Source: Panagrolaimus kolymaensis
Taxonomy: Eukaryota; Nematoda; Chromadorea; Rhabditida; Panagrolaimidae
Reading direction: 5' to 3'
DNA length: 64,000 nt
Assembly (NCBI GenBank): GCA_028622995.1
Contig: JAJQJQ010000043.1
Location: 744,001 to 808,000 of the forward strand
Positions 25,101-35,165 of this stretch are shown in pieces (the stretch's first letter is position 1; each line of letters begins with the position of its first letter). Made by a program: the position numbers and the translations under genes. The notes beneath the pieces were generated by a model that had not been told where the DNA came from, ran no database searches, and was given only the letters and a program-made list of their open reading frames with translations.

Positions 25101-26422
25101 TTTTTTACAACATTCTGGTCCACGCATTCCATTGGCACATTTATATCCATCAGGGCATTTTGCTTCATCACAATTTGCTCCAGATTTTAATAATTCTTTT
25201 GAACCTGATGGTCCAGTGCATACAGAGCCATCGGCTAAAAAATACGATGACCATAAAGAAAGTACAGTTTATTAAATTTCAAAAAACCCAAGTGAAATTT
25301 TTGAAAAAATTAAAAAAAGCAACAGAACCGAAGACAGTTTTTATTCTCAAAAATTAAAGAAAAAAAATGGCATAGTTTTAAAAAATAATATCCAAAGCAA
25401 AAAAAAATCTTACCAAGAGCACAAGTTGTCTCGCATTCGGATCGAGTACCAAATCGATTACCATTTCCACCTTCACCCGAATATTTAAATGCAAAACATG
25501 CACGCCATTTAGAATTATAATGAAATTTTTGGATTGAATCTGAAATGTATACAATGCTCTGATCAGTTTTTTGTATCAAAAAATTTGTTTTAAAAGGTTC
25601 CAAAAAAATTAAAAAGTTTATTTGCTCTTCTAAAATTTTTAGAATGGAAAATTTCGAGCAGTTTTTAATTTTTCCGGAGAAATATACTCCGAAAAAAAAA
25701 AGCATAGTGCAGTTTTTTCTTCTAAAAATATTTACCTTTGCCACTTCCAAATTCTTTAGGCTTATCACAATCCCATTCTAAAACGGGCTGATCCTTTTCA
25801 ACAAAAACCACATCTTCTTCATGTTGTGGAGTTCCTTCTGATTCAATTCCTAAAGAAATATTTAAAGTCAGTTTTATCACACGTATAAAAAAAGAGTGCA
25901 GTTTATTATTACCAACAAAACAATCATTCAAACAATCCAACTCGGTTTCAAAATTATTTTCATTTCCTCCTTCACCAGTAAAAGTAAAGTTTTGACATTT
26001 TTGAGTGGATTCATCAAAATAAAATCTGGTTGCTAAAAGAAAGAAAATTAAATAACAAAACGAAATTAGTGAAAACAGTTAAAGTTAGATAATTTCTATA
26101 AATTTTCAATCAGTTTAGAATTGAATTTTATATTTTAAAAATAATCACAAAAAGTTAAAAAAAGCAATTTTAAAAAAATTTATTTTTAAAATCTGCCAAA
26201 AGTGATGATGACAGTTTTGATTTTATTTTTCTATTTAAAATCTAAAAGGGTGTATTCAAAAAGCGTTGAAAATAGCTTACATTCATCAGTGCCATTTCCA
26301 ACATCAAAATCAAGTTTGCATTTTTCTTCTAATTCAACTTTAGGTTCAACTGTGACATTTTGAGATAAAATATTCGAAATAAAACAAAATAATAAAGTCG
26401 TTGTAAAAATAAAATATTTCAT
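16107..26422 (-). CDS. Large secreted multidomain protein: Kunitz, thyroglobulin type-1 and cysteine-rich domains
   Basis: Fifteen exons: 26422-26281, 26032-25913, 25849-25736, 25539-25414, 25234-25091, 24194-23961, 22983-22876, 22543-22335, 22280-22199, 20900-20476, 19501-19352, 18735-18270, 17299-17108, 17053-16972 and 16233-16107. Together they give 906 residues with phase kept at every junction. Order: signal peptide (MKYFIFTTTLLFCF...), Kunitz 1, Kunitz 2 (both with four rather than six cysteines), two short Cys-rich modules, two long helical Cys-rich regions resembling DUF19/CPG4-type domains, an acidic then Lys/Arg-rich linker, a thyroglobulin type-1 domain (CLRSRQ...CFCVD), and a C-terminal Kunitz-like domain with six cysteines. 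Probable extracellular matrix or secreted protease-inhibitor-like protein. Role unknown. All introns examined hold antisense CAGTTT motifs. Confidence 0.85.
20011..20034 (+). repeat. A24 homopolymer
   Basis: Twenty-four A residues directly after a CAGTT word, within the intron 20475-19502 of the Kunitz gene. It is the longest A run noticed, and its length may be uncertain in the assembly. Confidence 0.8.
21731..21898. mobile_element. Small inverted-repeat element (MITE-like) in motif block B
   Basis: A 168-base segment has 13-base terminal inverted repeats (ATTAGCATGTTAC and GTAACATGCGAAT, one mismatch) and is flanked on each side by ACAT, a likely 4-base target duplication. It lies in the intron 22198-20901 of the Kunitz gene. 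It is less A/T-extreme than its surroundings and carries no CAGTTT copy, so it interrupts the motif series. No transposase is encoded. Confidence 0.55.
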
Positions 26423-29400
26423 CTATAATTTTCAACATTTATAAAGTTGATTCAGTTATAAAATAAATAAAGCGAAAGTGAATCAATCAAAGCCATCAAA
26501 GATTTACGCAGTTATTGAAAACGTAAAAAAAATCACAAAAAAATATAAATGAACATATCGCGGCAGTTTTAAATTAAAAAATATAAATAAATATAAAAAT
26601 CCCAAATATTTATAAAGAAAATAAAACCGACGGCAGTTAATATTATAAACAAAAAAAAAATAAAAACACAGTTTGATTTTTTTAATTAACTGGACAAAAA
26701 AAAATCTTGGTTTAAAAAAAAGAGTGTATGAATGATCGCAGTTAAATAAAAAAATATTCCATTAAAATAAAAGGGTTTGATGAACATTTGAAATAATCCC
26801 TCTATTTTCCTTAACAGTTTTTAAACGTAAAAATTTTTTTATTAAAAATATTCTTTCATTTGTGATCGACGAGGTTTCAACAAATCTTTAGAAGGAAAAA
26901 AATTCCTCCATAAAATTATTCTTTCCACAGTTTAATTTTAGGATTGGTAAAGGCAATGAGGAAGTTTAAAAGAAATAAAGTGAAAAAATATGGAACCAAT
27001 TTTTATTTATTCTGCGGCATTACAGTTTTATACCTCCTATTAATAATAAAAGGAAAAAAATTGAAAGTATTTAGAGAAATAAAATGTTCTTAAGTTTATA
27101 TAAAAATAATTAAAAATAATCATAAAATCTTAAAATCAAAAAATTTAATAAACAGTTTTATAATATTTAAGTAAAGCTTTGAATACCATAGAAAGTTTCA
27201 AGTATCAAAGAATCAATTTACAATTTACAATTTAAAATTAACGAAAATGAGCTCAGTTTAAAATTTTCCATAAATAATTTCAACAAAAAAAATGAAAGAG
27301 GAAAATCTTTATTTGAATAGGGTAATCAATGAAACAGTTTTACGATAAAAATCCAATGAAAAAGTTATTAAAAAAATATTGATTCACTGTGTCTGCTTCA
27401 GACAGTTTTAATAATTTATTTTATGATTAAGGGTATTGTTAAGCAAAAAAAAAAAATGCTTTTAAAAATTAAAACTATCCATCAGCAAAGCAAAAAAAGC
27501 TATGGTTAAATAGTTACTTGCTTCAATTACATTCAGTTTAGTTTATGTTAGAAAAAAAAATAATTTGTAGCAAATTAAAGCAAGCAGTGAAGCTTGAAAC
27601 CAAAAAAATGGATTTAAAAAATTACTATAAACCGGAAAAGTTTAACGACCAAAAAAAAAATTCAGTTATAAAAAATTATTAATAATTATCCTATTGCAGG
27701 CAGTTTTGAAAATCTTTACGAAAAAAAAACAATTAAAAATCGCTATTGAAAGACAAAATTAAAAAAAAAAGTGACATAAATATTTTAAAAAAATATATTT
27801 GCAATAATTATTACCTAAAAATAAGACTTTCCAGAAAAAGAAAGGAAGGAAAGAGAATGATGACGACAACAACAACAACCAATCATTCACTTAACTATTA
27901 CTAACCACCAACAACTCAACTCAACTCACTTAACTCAATTCTTACAAAAAATTTCCAATTAAAAAGAAACACCTCTGTTTTAGCAACAAAAAAAAAAGAA
28001 AAGAAAGAAAACGAAGAAAACAGAATCGCTTGCTTCCATTTTTTTTTCTTCATCAAAAATATTGTTTTTTTTATTCTTCTCCTTTACTTGTTGGTCGACT
28101 TCAAACAACAATGTTAAACACATAAAAAACATTAGAAGAAGAAAATATAATTAAATGGGGAAGAAGAACCAAGGTCATACAAATAAAATAAAATAAATAC
28201 GCAATATGATTTTGATTTTGATGACGATCACCTTACCTTTCAGAATCATGCCCCAGCCAGCCGGTTTCTTCTTTCTTTAGGGCGCTCAAAGGAGGAGGCT
28301 CCTCTGCTGCCTCTGACACTTTCAAGCGTAATCAACACTAATAACTAACTTTTATTTTTTTTTATTTTATGGAATCAACCGAAGTAAAAAAAATAAAAAA
28401 GAAGTTGGATAGGAAAAAAGGAAAAAATTAGATGATTGCGGCGGGTTGAGCGAAATAATAATAAAAAATGATGCGTGGAAACAAAAAAGTAAGAAGAAGA
28501 GAAGTTTTTTTTTAATTGCAAAAAATAAAAGAAGACAAAAAAATGACGCCAACAAGCCAGTCAGCAGCCAGAAGGCATAGGAAGATTAGGAAAAAAAATA
28601 TTGAGTAGGAAGGTAAAGAAGCAAACAGATGAAAATAATTAAAAAAACATAATAAAAAAGGAAATCAAACAAGTGTGACCGTTCGTCGTCGACTGCTATT
28701 TATTGTTCTTCCTTTCTCCAAACAACCTTTTTCTTTTCTTCTTCTAATTTTCTTTGTTTTTTGAATTTGTTTGATTACATTTTTTTATTAGTTGTTTGAT
28801 GATGAAAGATATAAAATTATGTAATTATGTAATTGCATGAATGAAAAAAAAATATATGTGAAACAATAAATGAGCATCAACAAATTGGCTAATAACATGA
28901 AGAAAAAAAAATCAATAATGTAATTTTATAAATAATTCTTGAGTTATTATTATCCTTTATGCTTTTATTAATAAAATATTCTGGGGTTGTTGGATAATGC
29001 ATTGAAATCTTAAAACTTTTTTCTTTCCTGACTTTTGAGATACATTACTTTAAAGAGTAAAGAAAGGTACAAACACTCAAAAACAAAAACAAAAAAGTTT
29101 ATGTAAGTCAATGGCAAGAATTCTCTCTGCTTCAAGGTTTTTTTCTTCTTCAAAAGCTTTGAAATTTAATAATCTCGATCTTGATCTTATTATCTTTTTT
29201 TCCTTTTCGATGAGATCGATCGAAAATGCTTTTTTGTTTACGCTTTCAGTATAGAAACAACAACAACAAAAAAACAAATGGCTAAAATAAAAGTCGAATA
29301 AAATATTTACATCTAAAATCATTTTTTTTTTCTTCGTTGAAGTATGTTCGTCATATATTCGGTGAATTTCCATAATATTTTAGTCTCAACAAAAATTTTA

Positions 29401-30244
29401 TTATGGAACTTATAAATTTTAAATCTAAAATATTTCTTGTTGCTCTTTTAAAAAAAACCCTCAAAAAAATCCATCAAATTAGAATGGCTTCTGATTCTTA
29501 CAACGCAAACAGTAAACTTCTTTCATTCGCGCATTCTCCTTTTTGCTTCTTCCATTTTTTTGTTTGTTGCATCTTCTAAAATTTGAATGACAAATTTTTT
29601 ATTTTTTTCGCTGATTGATCCTTCAATTTACCTTTGATAATGTTGCATTTTTGCCTTCATACCTCCCACTTTTTTATGTTACCCGACACCTTTTTAAGAC
29701 CTCACAAAATGCTGATCTTTGTATTTTCAACCATGAAAGCGTTTAAATTTCTTTCGATTTGCAACCTTTAAATTCCTTTAAAAATTGACAACTCACAGCG
29801 CTTTAAAAATCAGTCAAAGGCGGAGTACAAATGGCCAAACGCACCGTGCAATTTTTGGATTTTTTAATTATTTTTTAATAGTTAACGTCTTATTAAAAAA
29901 TCTGGAATGGGTTTAAAAAAAATCTGTTCCAGACGTTTTTTAAGTTTGATATTCATCTATCATTTCGTGTAAACAAATTTAAATTTCGTCGAACTAACAA
30001 AATTTTAGACCTTCAAGACTTTTTGCGTCCACCTCTACTCCGCCATTATTGCGCTGTGAACTCTATTTTTTTCCCTCTCATTAAAATGAATAACCACCAT
30101 TCAATAAGAAGATTGATGTTTCCTTTCCTTCCTTTAATCTTTTTCAATCATGTTTTTACGCGCGTTTTTGGCATTCGTTATTTTGTTGTATGAAAATTTG
30201 TGTTAAACATGCTCTAATTTGTTATCCTTTTTTAGCTCAAAGAA
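26423..30244. promoter_or_regulatory. Divergent intergenic region, 3.8 kb
   Basis: This lies between the divergent Kunitz gene and HP1-like gene. The first 1.3 kb belongs to CAGTTT block B, with units that show the complex-sequence/motif/A-T-run layout very clearly (26455-26750). After 27706 the motif disappears. The middle part (27.85-28.8 kb) has AAC and AAG microsatellite-like tracts and a GC-richer patch near 28250-28320. A small inverted-repeat element occupies 29794-30058. No coding exon is supported. Confidence 0.5.
29794..30058. mobile_element. Small inverted-repeat element (MITE-like) upstream of the HP1-like gene
   Basis: A 265-base segment begins with CACAGCGC and ends with GCGCTGTG. 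Matching GGCGGAGTA (29818-29826) and TACTCCGCC lie just inside the ends, and the element is flanked on both sides by AACT, a likely 4-base target duplication. The inside is A/T-rich and non-coding. It lies 190 bases upstream of the HP1-like start codon and could have brought regulatory sequence. Confidence 0.65.
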
Positions 30245-31806
30245 ATGGCTCCCAAGAAATATGAAGTGGAAAAGATTATGGATCACAGAGGACATGGTCG
30301 CACATCTGAATTTTTGGTTAAATGGAAAGGTATGTCAATGTTCAACTTTATTTAACCAACTTTTTATATTCTTTATTTTTAAGGTTACTCAGCTAGAGAA
30401 AACACTTGGGAACCTGCAGCAAACTGTGTAAGTTTTTGGTTTTCTTCTGAATGACTGATTTTATATACTTCTCTTTTAGGAATGCATTGATCTTATTGAC
30501 GAGTTTAATAAACAACGCAAAAAGCGGGTATGTTATTATTGTTATTGTAACTCTTCATCATTCAAATGCTTTTCAGGCTTCATCATCGACTCCATTGCGC
30601 AAGCGTCAAATTCAAGCAAGAAGAACAACTTCGTCTGTAACTCATATGGTTTGTGAATTTATTGATGTTCCACATTTACCTCTTTTTTTTAGAATCCTAC
30701 AGCTGGAAATCTCAAACTTCGTCGTGATCCATCTCATCGAAATTCATCTGAAGAGCAAGATGTTGTAGCTGTTGAAGTTCGTTTTCTTTGATTTTATTCT
30801 ATCATTATAATATTTTTAGAATTCTCAAGCTTTGACTTCTGCAAAGCCTCGTCGAACATCATCTCGTCTTACAACTCCTCAAGGACAAAACTCATCATCT
30901 GATGCTGCTGAAGTTCGTTTTCGTTGATTTTATTATATCATTATCTTGTTTTTTTAAGCGTCCTCAAGCTGAAACTTCTCCAAAGTCTCGTCTTGCATCT
31001 CCTCAAACAAGAAATTCCTCTTCTGATATTGCTGCTGAAGTTTGTTTGGTTACTTTTGTTCCATTAGCATCTATTGTTTTTTAGAATCCTCAAGTTGTAA
31101 ATTCTCGCAAGCGTGGTCGAATTCCATCTCTTCATGGCAATCCTGAAGCAAGAAAATCATCTTCTGTTGTACCAATCGAAGTTTGTTTTATCACTTTTAA
31201 TCCATCGTTATCTGTTTATTTTTAGGAATCTGAAACTTCTCCAAAACGTCGACGAACTTCATCTCATACTCCCACACTTGAAGCTGTATCAACTAGTGCT
31301 AGCCCTATTGAACCTCAATCGCCTGATCGTGATGTTAGTGCTGTTCCAACTGAACCTGAAACAGAATCATCTAATCGTAGCCGAACTGATCCTCCAGCTC
31401 ATACATATCCTATTCGCAAAAGTCATTCAAGCGGTGGAGTTGGGGTAAGTTATCACTTATTTATTACCATTTTCTTTCATTCTTATATTTATAGACAAAC
31501 ACAAGAACATCATCACGGAACGCTACGCTCAATCATTCTCATCGCAACTTCACTCCTGCTGCTGAAATTCCTGAATTAGAATTCAACGTCAAAGAAATCA
31601 AAGGCTTCTACGATAATGGTACTGGTGAAGATGTTATTGTTGTTTCTGATTCTGGTGAACATGAAGTTGCTAAATGCAAAGCCGTTGCAAAACAGAATAT
31701 TGATGTTAGTTTATGCTTTCTTTATATTTTTTGAGTTCATTAATGTTTGGTTCCTTTTCAGCTCATGATTGATTACTTCTTGAAAGCTGTCGAAAAGAAG
31801 AAGTAG
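30245..31806 (+). CDS. HP1-like chromodomain protein with repeated linker exons
   Basis: Eleven exons: 30245-30329, 30384-30427, 30480-30527, 30577-30648, 30693-30776, 30820-30912, 30959-31039, 31085-31180, 31226-31444, 31495-31704 and 31762-31806, giving 358 residues. The N-terminal chromodomain (YEVEKIMDHR...FLVKWKGYS...NTWEP) should bind methylated histone H3. The C-terminal chromo-shadow-like domain (IKGFYDNG...KCKAVAKQN...LMIDYFLKAVE) would dimerise and recruit partners. The linker is far longer than in typical HP1 (about 190 residues in all). Exons 5-8 and the start of exon 9 are related Pro/Arg/Ser repeats (PKSR, KPRR, SPKRRR). Introns are 43-56 bases. The ATG lies 9 bases after an unpaired 3' splice site (30235), suggesting trans-splicing. 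Likely role: heterochromatin. Confidence 0.88.
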
Positions 31807-32293
31807 CTTTATGGTCATTTCAAATTCAGCTAATGGAAATCTTCAAACATCTCTTGGTCTTGCCCATTTGTTTACATTTATTTTTTTGTTTTTATTGTTT
31901 GTTTAATATCCAATAGTCATTGACTGAATTTGTAATTGTATAATAAAAATTTTGAATCTTCTCTTTGTGTTTGTTGTTAGATTGTTTGATTGCATAAAGT
32001 GGAATTGGCTGAGAACTTTCTTCAAGCACTAAGAAACATCATCTTTGATGATACTGTAAATGCATGGATAACAACAGTATCATTTTTCACTCTTTATTGA
32101 AGAATCCAAAAAACCAAAATCCTTTTAACATTCTTTTTCTCTTTTTTAACCTTGCAACAGAAAACCTTTCTTTCAATCAAACAAAAAACAAGCATTTACA
32201 AGAAATACAAATTTACTTTATTTTAAATCTTTTTACCACGTTTACACAAGTACATACAATCCCAACCAATAAAACTAATAGCACCATCAATCA
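31807..32293. terminator. Convergent 3' region of HP1-like and syntaxin-18 genes
   Basis: This is a 0.5-kb spacer between two convergent stop codons. AATAAA-like strings (for example near 31940) could serve as polyadenylation signals for the HP1-like gene. No other feature is seen. Confidence 0.4.
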
Positions 32294-34231
32294 TTATGGA
32301 TTATACCAATCCAAAAATAACAAAGTAAAGGTTAAAACAATTAAACAAAACAGCATAATCACTCTTCGGCTTGCACTATTTTGAATAGCTTGACGAATGA
32401 AATCATTTGCAGCTTCAAGATTATCCAATGTATGAGTTGTTGTAACATGAATTTGTTCAATTTCTTGTTCTTGTTCAAGCACCTAAAAATGCCAATGATT
32501 ATGTGTAAAAGGAGCATCAGTAAAAGAAATACCTTTTCAGCAAATGTATCTTGAAGCTTTTTGATTTCCATCATTTGAGTTTCAATCTTTTCAATTTCTG
32601 TATTTGTTCGAGCAAAGCGAAGGAAAAGGTTTTCATTTTCAACCAAAAGTTGAGCTTGTTCATCTTTTGTAAGTTCAGATAAATCTTGATCAGACTTTTG
32701 ATAGTGAAGTTCTTCTTCCAATTGAGTCAATGGTTCATGTTTGATGTTTCCTGAAAGATGAAAATTTAGTTTATTTCACATTCGCAGGAAGAAGCTTTGA
32801 GCATTGAATGTGATTATAAGCATATTCGAAGCATGGATCGCAAGTTATCAAGCTTTTCCACCAAAAGAATCAAGTTAACTCACTATGTCTTAATCCATTG
32901 TTTCCAACTTCAGGTACCAGCGTACTCATTTTCTCTTTCACATTTTCTTTATCATCCTTTTGAATCAATGGAATATTTTCTTCACCAGCGCTTTCCCATG
33001 TTTCATTTATTCGACCCTTCTTTGCCTCTTTCTCAAATTCTTCTTCCAAAGCTTTGACACGTTTAACTTTTGCTTCTTCCTCAATTTTGATTGCAGATAA
33101 ATTTGATTCATACAAATCCACCAAGTTTGCCAATCGACATATCTTCTGTAAGTATTGAGTTTTCTTTAGATGAATCTCTCTGAAAAATAACGAAATGAGA
33201 ATATGAGTAGCAATAGCAATGAAAAGAGAAAAATTTCAGCCAAAGAAAGCTTCCTTGATTTGTACGAAAAGCAACCTTTAAAAAGCTTACTGAAGTTGTG
33301 CAACAATTCGACAAACTTCTTTGAGATAAACAGAGAGCATTTGAATAACGGTTTTTATATGTTTGAATTCATCTTCACGAAGAAACTTATCATTCTCGAT
33401 TTGGGATTTCAAAGATTTGATTAGTTTACCACATTGACGCATTGCAATATCTGAAAAAGAGAAAATGCTTATTCGTTAACTTCACAAGCTACTGCAACAC
33501 AACCAAACATTATTCACACTTCTAATGAGAGAATTAGCGATGCTTGAGCAGTCAGATATCTTTATAAACATGCTTACCAGAATCAGCATCAAATTGTCGT
33601 CGATCATAATCAGATATAAAATTTGAATGTCCATAAGCTGAAAAGCTTTTTCCACCACTGCAAAGAAGATAATCACGTCGTTTTGATAACACCAAGTTTC
33701 GAAGTTCAGTTATATTTCGAAGGATATCGCGAGCTTCTAAAGCATATAATCGAAAGTTTCTTGAATTCTCCATTAACTTGAATGGCGTTGGAGCTTCAGA
33801 TGGACTTAGTGGAATTGGTTCAGGTACATCTAAAAATTGAACGATTAGAATAAAAGTAAATAAAAGTAAGAGTGAGAATATGCTGGGAAGCTTTAGGTGG
33901 CTAACAAAGAATAAAAGAGAATGGCACAAAGCTTTTATGAATCGATTATCGCCAGGATTATCGTTGACAACGTTTACATCAAGAAAGCTTCGTGTTGTTA
34001 CTAGTATTTGAAAACAACAAAGAAGTGGTTTAGCAGCCATCATAAACTCTCAATTCTCATGTTAAAGCAAATCATCCTTTCTCAAATGAAACAAAACCAG
34101 CTTCCCACAAACATAGAACCCATATACAAACATTGCTTACCCTTTCGTTCTTTTGATTTTAAAGCATTTTGACGAGTTTTAATCATTTTGCACCGAGCTC
34201 TTAAGAGAGCTGTATTATCCGTGATTGCCAT
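32294..34231 (-). CDS. STX18: Syntaxin-18, ER Q-SNARE
   Basis: Six exons: 34231-34141, 33829-33578, 33450-33291, 33179-32884, 32750-32533 and 32482-32294, giving 401 residues. Syntaxin-18 (yeast Ufe1) is the ER-membrane SNARE for Golgi-to-ER retrograde vesicles, acting with the tethering complex and Sec20/Use1. The C-terminal part shows a SNARE helix (EQEQEIEQIHVTTTHTLDNL...) followed by a single tail-anchor membrane span ending LLFLDWYNP, very close to the characteristic end of the family. The N-terminal half is helical with charged coiled-coil stretches (KIEEEAKVKRVKALEEEFEK). A 3' splice-like site lies 22 bases before the ATG. The gene follows synaptobrevin on the same strand by 384 bases, compatible with an operon. 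Confidence 0.9.
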
Positions 34232-34615
34232 TTTGATTCAATTGCTTGCTTTCCTACAGAGAGATTATCATCATTTTTATTATTACTTTTCAAAAATAAA
34301 ACTATCAAAGATATTTCAACTGAGTGTTACAAACAACTCTATAAACTCATAGAAATCACAACTTTACTCTTAACATCAAACTGACATTCTTTTCATAAGA
34401 ATATATATAATTTTACAAAATACGAAGATAATACACAGAGACAAAAAAGGAAGAAGGAATAAATATATAATATTAAGCAAAAAGCCAAGTGACAAAAAGA
34501 AAAATGGGAAAAAGGTACAGAGTAAGAAATACAACAGGCTTTTTATAAAATAAACAGAGAAAATATTTCATGACGATGTTGACTTTTGTTGATGGTTGTT
34601 GTTGCTTGAATCTTC

Positions 34616-35165
34616 TTACTTTCCACCAGCCCAGATTACGATGATAATGACGAGAAGGACAACGATGGCGCACATAATAATAATCATTTTGATGTTCTTC
34701 CACCAGTACTTTCGTTTCAATGTTGCAGCAGATTTTTCAAATTGAGAAGCACCTTCCTGAAAAACGAAAGAAATTAGATCAAAAAAAGTAAAAATCTATG
34801 TAAAAGGAGCAGCAGAAAAGTTCAGTGATGCTATTCAAAGTGAGAATTAGCACATCTAATCAAAGTAATTTTATGCAAAGCTGTAACGACTTGCAGATAT
34901 TCCAAAACAGTGTCAAGCTAATGAACGTAATTGCCATTCCCTCAAAATATTCTATGAAAAATCAACATACTTGAAGAGCATCAGCACGATCATCGAGTTG
35001 TGAGAGCTTGGAATCTCGTTCGAGAACTTTTTCAACATTGACCTTCATAATTCCAACGACTTCATCCACTTGCGCTTGAGTTTGTTGCAACCGTTTGTTG
35101 GATGGTCGAGGTCCACTTTGTCCAGGTGCTCCACCACCTTGTTGTCCATCAGGTCCACCTTCCAT
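34616..35165 (-). CDS. snb-1: Synaptobrevin/VAMP, vesicle R-SNARE
   Basis: Two exons, 35165-34971 and 34756-34616, encode 111 residues, the usual length of synaptobrevin. It is the vesicle SNARE for neurotransmitter and other regulated exocytosis. A short Gly/Pro/Gln-rich N terminus is followed by the SNARE motif ([20 protein letters not shown]...[18 protein letters not shown]) with the central Arg of R-SNAREs. The WW-K juxtamembrane segment (KYWWKN) and one C-terminal membrane anchor of Ile/Val follow, ending GGK. The single 214-base intron sits within the SNARE motif. Upstream, a 3' splice-like site about 90 bases before the ATG may mark the start of the mature leader. Confidence 0.95.

Larger units (their letters stand above)
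12760..27706 (+). repeat. CAGTTT motif block B
   Basis: A 15-kb block with the plus-strand word CAGTTT/CAGTTA about every 50-120 bases. It spans a plus-strand gene (13693-15290) and a large minus-strand gene (16107-26422), and the word keeps plus-strand orientation in the introns of both. Copies are immediately preceded by more complex sequence (for example TCGCGG before 26565, ATCCTCGT before 14465) and followed by A/T runs. Reverse-orientation copies are rare (15077 in an exon, 23315). The series is interrupted around 21.7-21.95 kb by a small inverted-repeat insertion, and ends at 27701, after which the next 25 kb has only scattered single copies. Confidence 0.92.

Noticed and set aside
12760..27706. 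CRISPR-like or satellite array
   Set aside because: The shared unit is only 6-8 bases, spacing is irregular and the host is clearly eukaryotic.
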